Origin: Pseudomonas lijiangensis
GTDB lineage: Bacteria; Pseudomonadota; Gammaproteobacteria; Pseudomonadales; Pseudomonadaceae
Direction of reading: 5' to 3'
Assembly: GCF_018968705.1 (NCBI RefSeq)
Contig: NZ_CP076668.1
Coordinates: 2,553,001-2,617,000, forward strand
Length of the DNA: 64,000 nucleotides
Positions 31,872-43,800 of this stretch are shown piece after piece (position 1 is the first letter of the stretch; each line of letters opens with the position of its first letter). The notes beneath the pieces were generated by a model. The model did not search any database. It saw only the letters and a list, made by a program, of their open reading frames with translations, and was not told the DNA's origin. Made by a program: the position numbers and the translations under genes.

Positions 31872-34800
31872 ATGGACGCCAAGCATCTCGCCTTCCTGGC
31901 CCGTCAACCGTCGGCCCGTGTCCAATCGCGTGAACATTTCTGGGGCCTGCCCAAACGCGGCATTGCGCTGATCCTGGCCAATGCCATGTTCTGGCAGCCG
32001 ATGTGGGCACAGGCCGACGGGATTGTGGTCAGTGGGTCGGGGACCGGCCTGGCGCAGGCGGGCAATGGCGTGCCGATCGTCAATATCGCGACGCCCAATG
32101 CCACGGGGCTGTCGCACAACCAGTTCCAGCAGTACAGCGTCGACGCCCAGGGCCTGATCCTCAACAACATTGCCCAGCAGACCGGCGCGACCCAACTGGG
32201 CGGGATCATCGTCGGCAACCCGAACCTGAACAATGGGGTGGCGGCGCAGGTCATCCTCAACGAAGTGGTGGGCGCCAACGCCAGCCAGCTCAAGGGTTAC
32301 ACCGAAGTGGCCGGGCAGGCGGCGCGGGTGATCGTGGCCAACCCGTACGGGATCACCTGTAATGGCTGCGGCTTTCTCAACACTCCCCAGGTGACCCTGA
32401 CCACCGGCAAGCCGGTGCTCGACAGCAACGGCGGTCTGGTGCGTTTCAATGTCCAGAACGGCAGCGTGGCCATCGAAGGGTTGGGCCTGAACGCCGATAA
32501 CGTCGATCAGTTCGACATCATCACCCGCAGCGCGAAGATCAACGCCGAGCTGCACGCGAAAAAGCTCAACATCATTGCCGGTCGCAACGACGTCGATGCC
32601 CAGACCCTCAACGCCACGGCGCTGGCGGACGACGGCAGCGCCAAGCCGGAACTGGCCATCGACAGCTCGGCGCTGGGCGGCATGTACGTCGGGGCGGTGA
32701 AACTGGTGGGCACCGAGGCGGGTGTCGGGGTTCGGCTGGCGAGTAATGTGGCGGCCAGTGCCGGTGATATCCAGATCGATGCCAACGGCAAGCTGACCCT
32801 GAATCAGGCGGTTGCCAGCGGTGCGGTGGCAGTGAATGCCAATGCGGTCGAGGTGAAGGGGCCACTGTATGCGGGGACTTCGCTGTCGGTCACCACACCG
32901 GGCGATCTTGCGATTCAGCAAAACGTCGCCGCACGCGACGTCGTCACACTGTCCAGCACCGGCCAGTTGACCAACACCGCGATCATCGAAGCGGGCATCA
33001 ATCCCGACAACAGCCGCAACACCACCGGCGATGTCGTGCTGTCGGCAGGCAACCTGACCAACACCGGCAGCGTCGTGGCCAGCCGTGCCCTGCAGGCGAC
33101 GGCCAGCCAGACCCTGAACAACCAGGGCGGGACCCTGAGCGGGCAGGCCAGTACCCGGATCACGGCCACGACCCTTGATAACCGCCAGTCCGGACGCATC
33201 CTGAGCCAGGGTGGCAGCGTCGAGGTCACGGCCAGTGGCGTGTCGAACGGCCAGAAGGGCCTTATCTCCAGTGCGGGCGCGCTGACGATCAATGCTGCCT
33301 CGCTGGATAACCAGCAAGGCGTGGTGCGCAGCACGGGCGCCTCGACCCTGACCGTCACCGACGCCGTGGTCAACCAGGGCGGCGAAGTGCTGAGCGAGGC
33401 GGGCCTGACCCTCACCAGCGGGCGTCTGGACAATAGCCGCAGCGGGCGAATCACCGGCAAAGGCGTCACCGTCACCACCGGCGCGTTCGACAACCACCAG
33501 AGCGGTCGCCTGACCAGCACCGAGGCCTTGCGCCTCACCGCTGCGCAGGTCAACAACAGCGAAGCGGGGCGTATCGCCAGCGCCATGGCCCTGACCGCCG
33601 TGGTCACCGGTCTGGACCAGCACGCCGACGGTCGCCTGTACAGCAATGGCGACGTCAGCCTGGACTTGGGCAACGGCCACCTCAATAACCAGGACGGCCT
33701 GATCACTGCGCCCGGTCAGTTGCTGCTGACCCGTCTGGGCACCGTGGATAACCAGCGCGGCGAAATCTCCAGCGCCAAGGGCTTTACCCTGGCGGCCACG
33801 TCGCTGGACAACACCGACGGCACGGTGCTCAGCGACGAGGCGTTGATCGTGCGCATCGACAAGGCGCTGACCAACCTGCGCGGGTTGGTGTCCGGCAAAG
33901 GCGTGGACCTCACGGCCGCGACCCTGAACAACGACAGCGGCGAGGTGAGCAGCGAGGCGAGCCTCACGCTGGACGTGACCGGCGAGGTCAGCAACCGTCA
34001 GGGCCTGCTGAGCAGTGCGGCGTCCACCACCCTGGAGGCCCAGAGCCTGGACAACGCCGAAGGCCAGGTCATGGCTGACGAGGAACTGACGGTCATTCTG
34101 GCTCAAGCCCTCGACAACCAGGCCGGGACCCTGGGGGCCGGGCTGGGGCTGGACCTGCGGGCCGCGAGCCTGGACAACCGCCTGGCCGGTGCCGTGCTCA
34201 CCGATGGCCAACTGGACATCACCCTGACCGGCACCCTGGATAACCGCACCGGCGGGCAGGTGCAGGCCAAGGGCATGCTCACCCTGACCAGCCAGGTCCT
34301 GAACAACCAGGGCGGCCGGGTGGTGGGGCAGGACCTGCTGACCGTGCACAGCGACAGCGCCCTCAACCGGGGCGGGGTGATCCGCGCCGACCAGCTGATG
34401 AAACTGTTCATCGGTGACCTGGATAATAGCCAGACCGGATTGACCGCTGCCCAGAAGGGCGTCATCACCAGCCAGGCCGGACTGGAATTCATCGGCCAGC
34501 GACTGGACAACCAGAACGGCCTGCTCAATGCCGTGGGCGTGATGACGTTGCAGGCCGACACGCTGCTCAACGGGTCGGGCCGCATTGCCAGCCAGAGTGA
34601 CCTGACCGCCACGGTCGACACCGTGTCCCAGCAGGGCGGTGAACTGGTGGCCCAGGGTACCCTGACCCTGACCGGCCAGCGCCTGGATAACCGGGCCGGT
34701 GGCCTGGTGGGCGCCACAAAAGCGCTGAAACTCACCGTCGACGACATCGATAACCGGGCCGGTGAAGTGTCCAGCCAGGTGGGCGTGGAACTCATCGGTG

Positions 34801-37800
34801 ATCGGCTCGACAACCGCGACGGCGGCAAGGTGCTGGCCGGGACCGCCCTGCAACTGCTCGTCGAGCGGGTGATCAACGAGAACAAGGGCCTGCTGTTCGG
34901 CCAGACCCTGACCCTGGACGGCCAGCGCCTGGACAACGCCGGTGGCACCCTGGCCAGCCAGTTGGCCCAGATCCTGACCCTGACCGGTGCCCTCAACAAC
35001 CGCGCCGGCCTGCTCAGCAGCGAAGCGGCGCTGACGGTCAAGGCCGCGTCCCTGGACAACACCGGCGGCACGCTGTCCAGCGCCGGTGCGCTCAAGGTCA
35101 CCACCGACGACGCACTGATCAACCAGAGCGGCTCGATCACCACCGATGCGGCCCTGACGGTGGTCAGTGGCAGCCTGGACAACAGCCAGAAAGGCAAGCT
35201 GTCCGGCCAGGGCGCGACCAAAGTCACCACCGGTGCCTTTGACAACCGCCAGGGCGGGCAACTGACCAGCCGCGACACCCTGGAACTGATCGCCGGTCAG
35301 GTCATCAACCAGAGCGCGGGGCGCATCGCCAGTGCGCTGGCCCTGACCGCCAGCGTCACCAGCCTGGACCAGCAAGGCGGCGAGCTGTTCAGCAACACCA
35401 CCCTGAGCCTGGACCTCAACAACGGGCAACTGAACAACCAGGGCGGCCTGATCAACAGCCCGGGCGCGCTGCTGCTGAAAAACCTCAAGGCGGTGGACAA
35501 CCAGGGCGGCGAAATCTCCAGCGCCCAGGCCTTTACCCTCAAGGCCCAGTCGCTGGACAACAGCGGCGGCAAACTGCTGGGCAGCCAGGCCCTGACCCTG
35601 GACCTGGTCGAGTTTTTCCGTAACCTCAAGGGCACCGTGTCGGCCACCGGCCTGACCCTCGACAGCGACAGCCTGACCAACGACGAAGGTCTGATCAGCA
35701 GCCGGGCAGGGATGACCCTGACCGTCGACCAGGCCCTGAGCAACGTCAAGGGCAGCGTGATTGCCGATGGCGATCTGGATGTCAGCGCCGCGACCGGCAA
35801 CAACGCCCAGGGCGAGATCTCCAGCCAGAAAGCCCTGACCGCGGTGATCGGCAACCTGCAACAGCAGGGCGGGCAACTCTTCGCCCTCGGCTCGCTGAGC
35901 CTGACCGGCGATACCTTGAACAACCGCCTCAAAGGCTTTGTGGGGGCCGGTGAGGCCCTGACCCTGACGGTGGAGGACATCGACAACCAGGGCGGTGAGA
36001 TTTCCAGCCAGAAAGGCATCACCCTGACCGGCCAGACCCTGACCAACAGCGGCGGCCAGGTGCTGGCGCAACAGGCCCTGACCCTCGCCATCGCCAAGGC
36101 CACCACCAACCGCAACGACGGCGTCCTGTCCGGCAAGACCGGCCTGACCCTGACCGGCGCTTCACTGGACAACACCGGCGGGGTGATCAGTGGCCTGCAA
36201 GGCCTGGGCCTCGACCTCTCGGGCGCGCTGGACAACAGCCAGGGCCTGATCAGCAGCGAAGGCACGCTGAGCCTCGAAGCGGGCAGCCTGACCAACACGG
36301 CGGGCAGCGTCTCCAGCGCCGGCCCCCTGACCCTCGACATCGCCGGCACCCTCGGCAACCAGGGCGGTGAACTGGTCACCGATGACGCCCTGACCCTGAC
36401 TAGCACCGGCCTCGACAACAGCCTGCAAGGCACCGTCAGCGCCAAGGGCCGGGTGACGATCGACACCGGCGACCTGGACAACAGCCAGAAAGGCCGCATC
36501 AGCAGTGGCGAGCGCCTGGACCTGACCGCCGCCCGACTGACCAACCACGGCGGCAGCATTGCCAGCCAGCAGGCACTGGTCGCGAGCGTCAGCAGCCTGG
36601 AACAACACAAGGGCAGCCTGACCAGCGCCACCGCCCTGAGCCTGGACGTGAACCAGGGCCTGCTGGATAACCAGGGCGGCCTGATCAACGCCCCCGGGAC
36701 CCTGTTGCTGAAAAACCTCAAGACCGTGCTCAACCAGGGCGGTGAAATCTCCAGCGCCCAGGCCTTTACCCTGACAGCCCAAAGCCTGGACAACAGCGGC
36801 GGCACGCTGCTGAGCAACCAGTTGCTGACCCTGCGCATCGCCCAGGCCCTGAACAACGTCAAGGGCATGATCGCCGCCGCAGGCGTCGATGCCACGGCCG
36901 CCAGCCTGGACAACACCGGCGGTACCCTGACCAGCCGCAACGCCCTGGACCTCACCGTCACCGGCCTGCTCACCAACCGCGACAAGGGCCTGATCAACGC
37001 CGCCGAAACGTTGAAAATCACCTCCGGTGACCTCAACAACCGGGCCGGGCAACTGCTGGGCACCACCGCGCTGACCCTCGACAGCGCCGCCCTCGACACC
37101 GGTGCCAAAGGCCTGATCAACAGCCAGGGCACCCTGACCCTGACCGCCGACAGCCTGAGTGCCGACACCGGCGGTGAAGTCTCGGCCCTGGGCACCATGA
37201 CCCTGGTCCTCAAAGCCTTGTCCCTCGATGCCAGCCGCCTGATCGGCAACGCCGGACTGAGCCTGGACCTCAACGGTGCGGACCTCGACAACCGCGCCGG
37301 CCTGATCACCGCCAAAGGTCCCTTGACCGTCAAGCAGGTGCGGGACGTCAACAACCAGGGCGGTGAAATCTCCAGCGCCCAAGCCTTCACCCTGACCGCC
37401 CGGACCCTGGACAACAGCGGCGGCCAACTCATCAGCAGCGACCTGCTGACCCTCAACGCCGACAGCCTGCTCAACCAGAACGGCCTGATTTCCGGCTGGC
37501 AAGGACTGGACGTGACCGCCACGTCCCTGGACAACCGCAACCGCGGCACCCTGTCCAGCCGCAACGGCGCGGTGGAGGTGGACCTGAGCGGCGCGTTGCT
37601 CAACAGCGGCAATGGCGCGCTGGTGAGCCAGACCGCCCTGACCGTGACCGCCGACAGCCTCGACAACCGCGGCGGCATCCTCTCCAGCGGCACCGGGCAG
37701 ACCCTGACCGTCACCGGCCTGCTGAACAACAGCCAGAGCGGCCTGATCGACAGCGGTGCGGACCTGACACTCACCGCCAACGCCCTCGACAACAGCGCGG

Positions 37801-40800
37801 GCACGCTCATCAGCACCGGCAAGGCCACCCTCGACCTGATCGGCGCCCTGACCAACACCGGCGGCAAGCTCGCCAGCGGCGGTGACTGGCTGCTCAAACG
37901 CAGCAGCGCCGTGCATAACCAGGGCGGGCAACTGATCAGCCAGCGCCTGATGACCCTCACCACCGGGCTGCTGGACAACAGCACGACCGGCACCGTCGCC
38001 GCCAACGGCACGCTGCTGATCACCGCCACCGGCAAGGTCCTCAACCACACCGATGGCCTGATCTACAGCCAGAACGCGGGCGTGGAACTGGACGCCACAA
38101 GCCTGGACAACACCCGGGGCGCGGTGCAAGCCCAGAGCACCCTCAAGGTCGAAGTGGGCGAGGGCGTCGATAACCTCAACGGTCGCCTGATCGCCCAGAA
38201 CGGCGACCTGACGGTAGAAGCCGCCAGCCTCGACAACCGTGGCGGCCTGCTCTCCAGCCTCAAGGGGCTGTTCACCGCACAGATCAGCGGCGTGCTGAAA
38301 AACGGCTACGACCTCGCGGCCAACCGCCAGGGCGGCGTCATCCAGGCCCAGCGCCTGAGCCTGACCGCCCTGGGCGGCTTCGACAACTACGGTGGCCGCG
38401 TCTCGGCCAGCACGGGCGAAGCCCTGCTCACCACCGCCAACCTCGACAACCGCAACGGCGGTATTTACGCCAAAGGCCTGGTGCGGGTCATCGCCAAGGA
38501 CCTGGACAACAGCGGCGACAACGACGGCCAGATCGCCGGGGGCCAGGTCGACCTCAGGCTGACCGGCGACCTGAACAACCGCCTGGGCATCATCGAAAGC
38601 GACAGCACCCTGGCCATCAAGGCCGCCAGCCTCGACAACCAGACCGGGCAGATACGCTCGCTCGGCACCCTTGATGCCGCCGACTTCCAGATCGGCACCC
38701 TGTTCGACAACCGCCGCGGCACCGTGGAAGTGGCCAACAGCAACCTGATCCTCAACGCCGCGAGCTTCCTCAACGCCAATGGCAGCCTGCTGCACGCCGG
38801 CGCAGGGACCTTCGGCCTCTCCACCGCCAACCTCATGCAGGCCGGCGGCAACCTCGTGACCCGCGGCGGCCTGACCGTCACGGCCGATAGCTGGACCAAC
38901 AGCAGCGTGATCCAGGCCGGTCGCCTGACGGTCAACGTCGGCACCTTCAACCAGACCGCCAGCGGGCAGTTGCTGGCCTCGAGTGCGTTTGTGGGGACTG
39001 GGGGAAGCTGGACGAATGAGGGGGTGATTGCGAGTGACGGGACGCTGAGTCTGAACCTGACCGGGGGGTATGGGGGAGGTGGGCGTACGAGCAGCCTGGG
39101 CACTCTGGGCCTGACCGCCAGCCAACTGGCACTGACCAGTACGGCCAGCCTTACGGGTGGCGCTCGGACCGAACTCAACATCACCGGTCTGGCCAGCAAC
39201 TACGGGCGTATCACGTCGGCGGCCGATTTGATCGTCAATGCCGGGAGTGTCACCAACTACGGCACCTTGGGCGCGACTCAGAACCTCACCTTCAATACCG
39301 CGAGCCTGCTTAACAGCCAGGGGCTGATCTTCAGCGGTGGGGATATGCAGGCCAATGTGGGGAGTTTGAGCAACCTGAAGGGCGACTTTTATGCACTGAA
39401 TAACCTGACCATCAAAGGGTATGGCGCTGAGCGGGCCAATCAGGTCTCGAATATATCGGGTTCGATGGAGAGTGGCGGCAACTTTGCGATCAGTGCGACG
39501 GCGTTTGAGAACCGCACTGAGGGTTCGGATGGTCAGCAGGCTTCTACTGCGGGTCGGACTTTGGTGAAGGGGGTCATGGCGATAAATTGTCTCGATTGTG
39601 GTAGGGGGTTTTTAGTTGATCACGTTGTAAGGGAGTACTTTGAAGGGGGGCAGGATACCGATGTCACGGCTTCTGCTTTACTTGCTTCTGGCCAGAATTT
39701 TACTTTTGATGGTGGTGGTTTTTTAAATAGTAAGAGTACGATCAGAGCTGCCGGTAATATTGTCATAAATGCTGATAGTTTTAAGAATGTAGGCTCCATC
39801 GGTGGGGTAGTAGAACGGACTCGTATTTATCGCTCCAGTGATTGGTATACTGTAGAGTATGCCAAGGGTTATAATGAGCGAAATAATCCAGATTATCCAA
39901 ATGTTTACTATGTCGATGGGGGTGGTGAGCTTAGGTTGGGTATTGTTGTTGGAGATATTCTTGATGCCGGGTCTGATACTACTTATCAGTATATTTCTTA
40001 TCGTATAATTGATGCGGTTACTTCGGCGCCTGTGAATAGTGTGCCTTATATGTATTATCCAGATACTAATGACATTAATCGGGGGATGCCCTCGTTGTAT
40101 GATCGAAGTGATCTTGTTGATATTCCTGATGTTATCAAGAGCTTAGAGTTAATAAGTGATGTGGAAAAAATTGTGGATGGCGGCAGTGCTGCTCGAAGCG
40201 CTGTTATCCAATCCGGCGGTAGTGTGTCTATTACGGCCACACAAAACTTGCAAAACAGTGTCATCCGCCAGGATTACACAGCCGCTGGCGGCACCAGCAA
40301 AGTTCAAGGCACCAGCCCCTCCGGTACAAGCACAGCGATCATTCGCGTCAACGCCCAATTGCCCCCCGATCTGTCCCAACAACAAGTCAACCCACTTACC
40401 CTGCCGGGCTTCAGCCTGCCCACCGGCCAGAATGGCCTGTTCCGCCTGAGTGCCCAGACCGGCAGTAATGCCGCCGCCACTCAAACCAGTACTGCACCAC
40501 AGAACTGGACACTCGGCAGTGCCAGCGTGTCGGTCGCCCAACGCGAGCAGACCGTTTCCGATACTCAGTCCCGAGCCCTCCAGTTCGGGACTGTCGGGCA
40601 GGTTTCGACCACTACTCGCCAACTGGCTGATGTGGTCCGTCAGAACTCCGGGTTGAGCGCCAACGCTTCTGCCTTTGACTCAAGCGCTCCAGTCGATTCA
40701 GTGAGCAATCTCAAGCTCACCGGCCATAGCGCCGACCTCACCGGCGTAACACAGGTTGCCAACGTCCAGGCCTTGCCAGGCTCAAGCAACGCAACCTCCC

Positions 40801-43800
40801 AGGTCGCCCGCGTACAGGGCTTACCAGGCAGCACAACCCCGTCAAACCCGCATAAGTACCTGATCGAAACCAACCCGGTCCTGACCGACCTGCGCCAGTT
40901 CATGAGTTCGGACTACCTGCTGGCCGGCTTGGGCTACGACCCTGAAGCCAGTGCCAAGCGTCTCGGTGATGGCCTGTACGAGCAGCGTCTTGTCCAGCAA
41001 GCCATCGTGGCCCGTACCGGTCAGGCGTTCCTGGCTGGGCAGACCTCCAACGAGGCTCAGCTCAAGTACCTGATGAACAACGCCATCGCCAGCAAGGAGC
41101 AACTGAACCTGGCGATCGGGGTGACATTGAGCCCACCCCAAGTGGCGGCCCTGACCCACGACATCGTCTGGCTCGAAGAACATGAGGTGAATGGCGAGAA
41201 AGTCCTGGTGCCCGTGCTGTACCTGGCCCAGGCCAACAACCGCCTGGGCCCGACCGGAGCGCTGATTGCAGGCAACGACGTAACGCTGATTGCGGGCGAT
41301 GAACTCGATAACGTCGGCACATTGCACGCCACCAATAATCTGTCGGCAACGGCGGGCACTAATCTGGTCAACGTCGGCTTGATCGAGGCGGGTAACCGTC
41401 TTGACCTCCTGGCAGGCAACGACCTGATCAACAAGGCTGGTGGCATCTTATATGGCCGTGATGTGACGCTGACGGCTACCCGTGGCGATGTCATCAACGA
41501 GCGGACAGTAACCCGAGCTGTCGGCGCAACGGGATATCAGGATTTTGCTGATAGCGCTGCCCGTATCGAGTCCGCCAGCGACCTGACCGTCAAGGCCGGG
41601 CGCGATGTGATGAATATCGGTGGCACCCTGCAGGCCGGTCGCGACCTCAGCCTGATTGCCGGTCGTGACGTGAATATAGGCGCCGCACAAACCGAAACAG
41701 CGAGGGCACAGGGAGCGAATACCCAGTCCAGCATTACGCAAATAGGTTCCAATATTAGCGCCGGACGCGACTTGATAGCCCAGTCAGGCCGTGACATCAG
41801 CATTATCGCGAGCAATATTGACGCCAAGCGTGACATCGCTATGGCAGCGACAGAAAACCTGACCCTGTCGTCTGCAGCGGATGAGCAGCATTCATCCAGC
41901 AAGGCCAAAAAGTCGACCTCCCAGCAGGATCGCATCGATCAGGTTTCTGCCTCAATGAATGCGGGTGGCAACGTTGCCTTGAGCGCTGGAAACAGCATGG
42001 CAATAATTGCCAGCCATATTCAGGGGGGCGGGGATCTTGATATCGATGCTGCTCAAAACCTCACTATAACTTCTGCAGCAGACGAACAGCATTCGTACAG
42101 TAAGACTAAGAAAGTTACTTCCCAGCAGGATCGTATTACTCAGGTTTCCAGCACATTGAGTGCAGGGGGTAATGTTGCTTTGGGCTCCGGTAAAGACATG
42201 GAAATAATTGCCAGTCATGTCCGCGGAGGAGGGGATGTCGATATCGATGCTGCCCAAGACCTTACTATTACTTCCGCCATGGATGAGAGTGCCTCATTCT
42301 ATTCTAAAAAGAGCAAAGGTTCTTTTGGCCGAGGCAGCAGCAAGCAGCAGGAGAGTTATGACAGTACTAACGTAGCCTCGATAATCGAGGCGGGTGGCGA
42401 CTTGACTGTCAATACCAGCAAGTCTGTTGATGATGGAATTGTTCTGGAGGGTGGCCATAACGTCACGGTCATTGGTAGCCAACTGAGAGCGGGTGAGGAC
42501 TTGCTGGTAGGCGCCACGAACGATGTGGCAGTGCTATCGGGAGTTGAAGAGCATGGTTCCTATAGCAAGAAAACCAAGTCCGGTTTCCTTGGCTTGTCAA
42601 AAAGTGGCAAGAGTCAATTAACAACGACTGCCTCTCAGGTCGCCAGTGAGCTGGAGGCTGATAACGATGTAGTGATTGCGGCGGGGAATGATGTTCGTTT
42701 GCGCGCCAGTGAAACCTCGGCTGGCAATGATGTCGAGTTACGAGCAGGGCTGGTTAACGATAGTGGTGATATCAATCTGGTTTCAGCCAATGACACCGCT
42801 TACAGCCGTAGTGAAGAGTATAAAAAGAAAACCGGACTTTCTGTCTCGGGTGGTTTCCTTTCCATCAGCTCAGCCAAAGAGGCAGGACGGGAAGCACAAA
42901 GCAGTACCAGCGTAGGCAGCAACGTATCGGCTGATCGTGATGCGACGTTGCAAACCACGCGAGATATCAATGTATTGGGCAGTGGTATTAGCGCTGGGCG
43001 TACCGTCAGTCTGAATGCCGGGCGTGACGTAAACATTGCGGCGGCGCAAAACGAAAGTGCTGAGCAGCAGTGGTCCAAGAACAAGCAGGTGGGTCTTGGT
43101 GTTGCAGGTAATGACAATGGCGTGAGCCTTTTTATCGGCGCCGATAGCCTTCAGGAGAAAGCCCGATTTGAACAGCAGACTGCTGCAGCCAGTCAGGTCA
43201 GTGCGGGTCAGGATCTGGTCATTAATGCCAAGCGAGATATCAATCAGATCGGCTCTGATCTGAATGCCTCCAATGACATTGATCTGACCGCTGGGCGCAA
43301 TATCAATATTGATGCAGCTCGCGAGGCCCAACTGGTCGAGCAGCAGCGCGAAACCGAACGGAGTGGTCTTGGTGTAAGCCTCAACCACAATTATGGGAAG
43401 ACCAAAGATGCTGTTAACGGCGCGGGCCAAGGCGATGATGCCGTCAGTCAGGGTTCCAGTACGCTAAAAGGCATTGATGCTATCGGCCAGTTCCTCGCAG
43501 GCCCGACAGCGGACGTCAAACTCGGAAACAGCAAGCAGAGCACCAGCCAAGAGATCATTGAGCAGACCAGCAGGTCTTCAACCCTCAATGCTGGCAACGA
43601 TGTAAATATGACTGCCGGTAACGATGTCACGGTCAAGGGTGCCCAGTTGCAAGCTGGACGCGATATTAATATCAAAGGACGTGATATCACCCTTGATGTA
43701 GCGAAAGACAGCATCAGTCAGGAGAGCAGCCAGAGTGAAAGTTGGGGCGGTATCCATGGCGGCACCAGTGGTGGTTTCAAGTTAGGTATTGGTGGCAGCT

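Noticed and set aside
31827..36071. A minus-strand open frame of about 1414 codons opposite the giant exoprotein gene
   Set aside because: It is a composition shadow of GC-rich, C-ending codons in the FHA-1 repeats. Its translation is low-complexity (Gln, Gly, Ala, Val) with no domain, and the plus-strand frame has clear family motifs.
36162..39125. A second very long minus-strand open frame (about 987 codons) under the FHA-1 region
   Set aside because: Same reason as above: antisense of a repetitive high-GC gene, with no motif and no ribosome-binding site of note.
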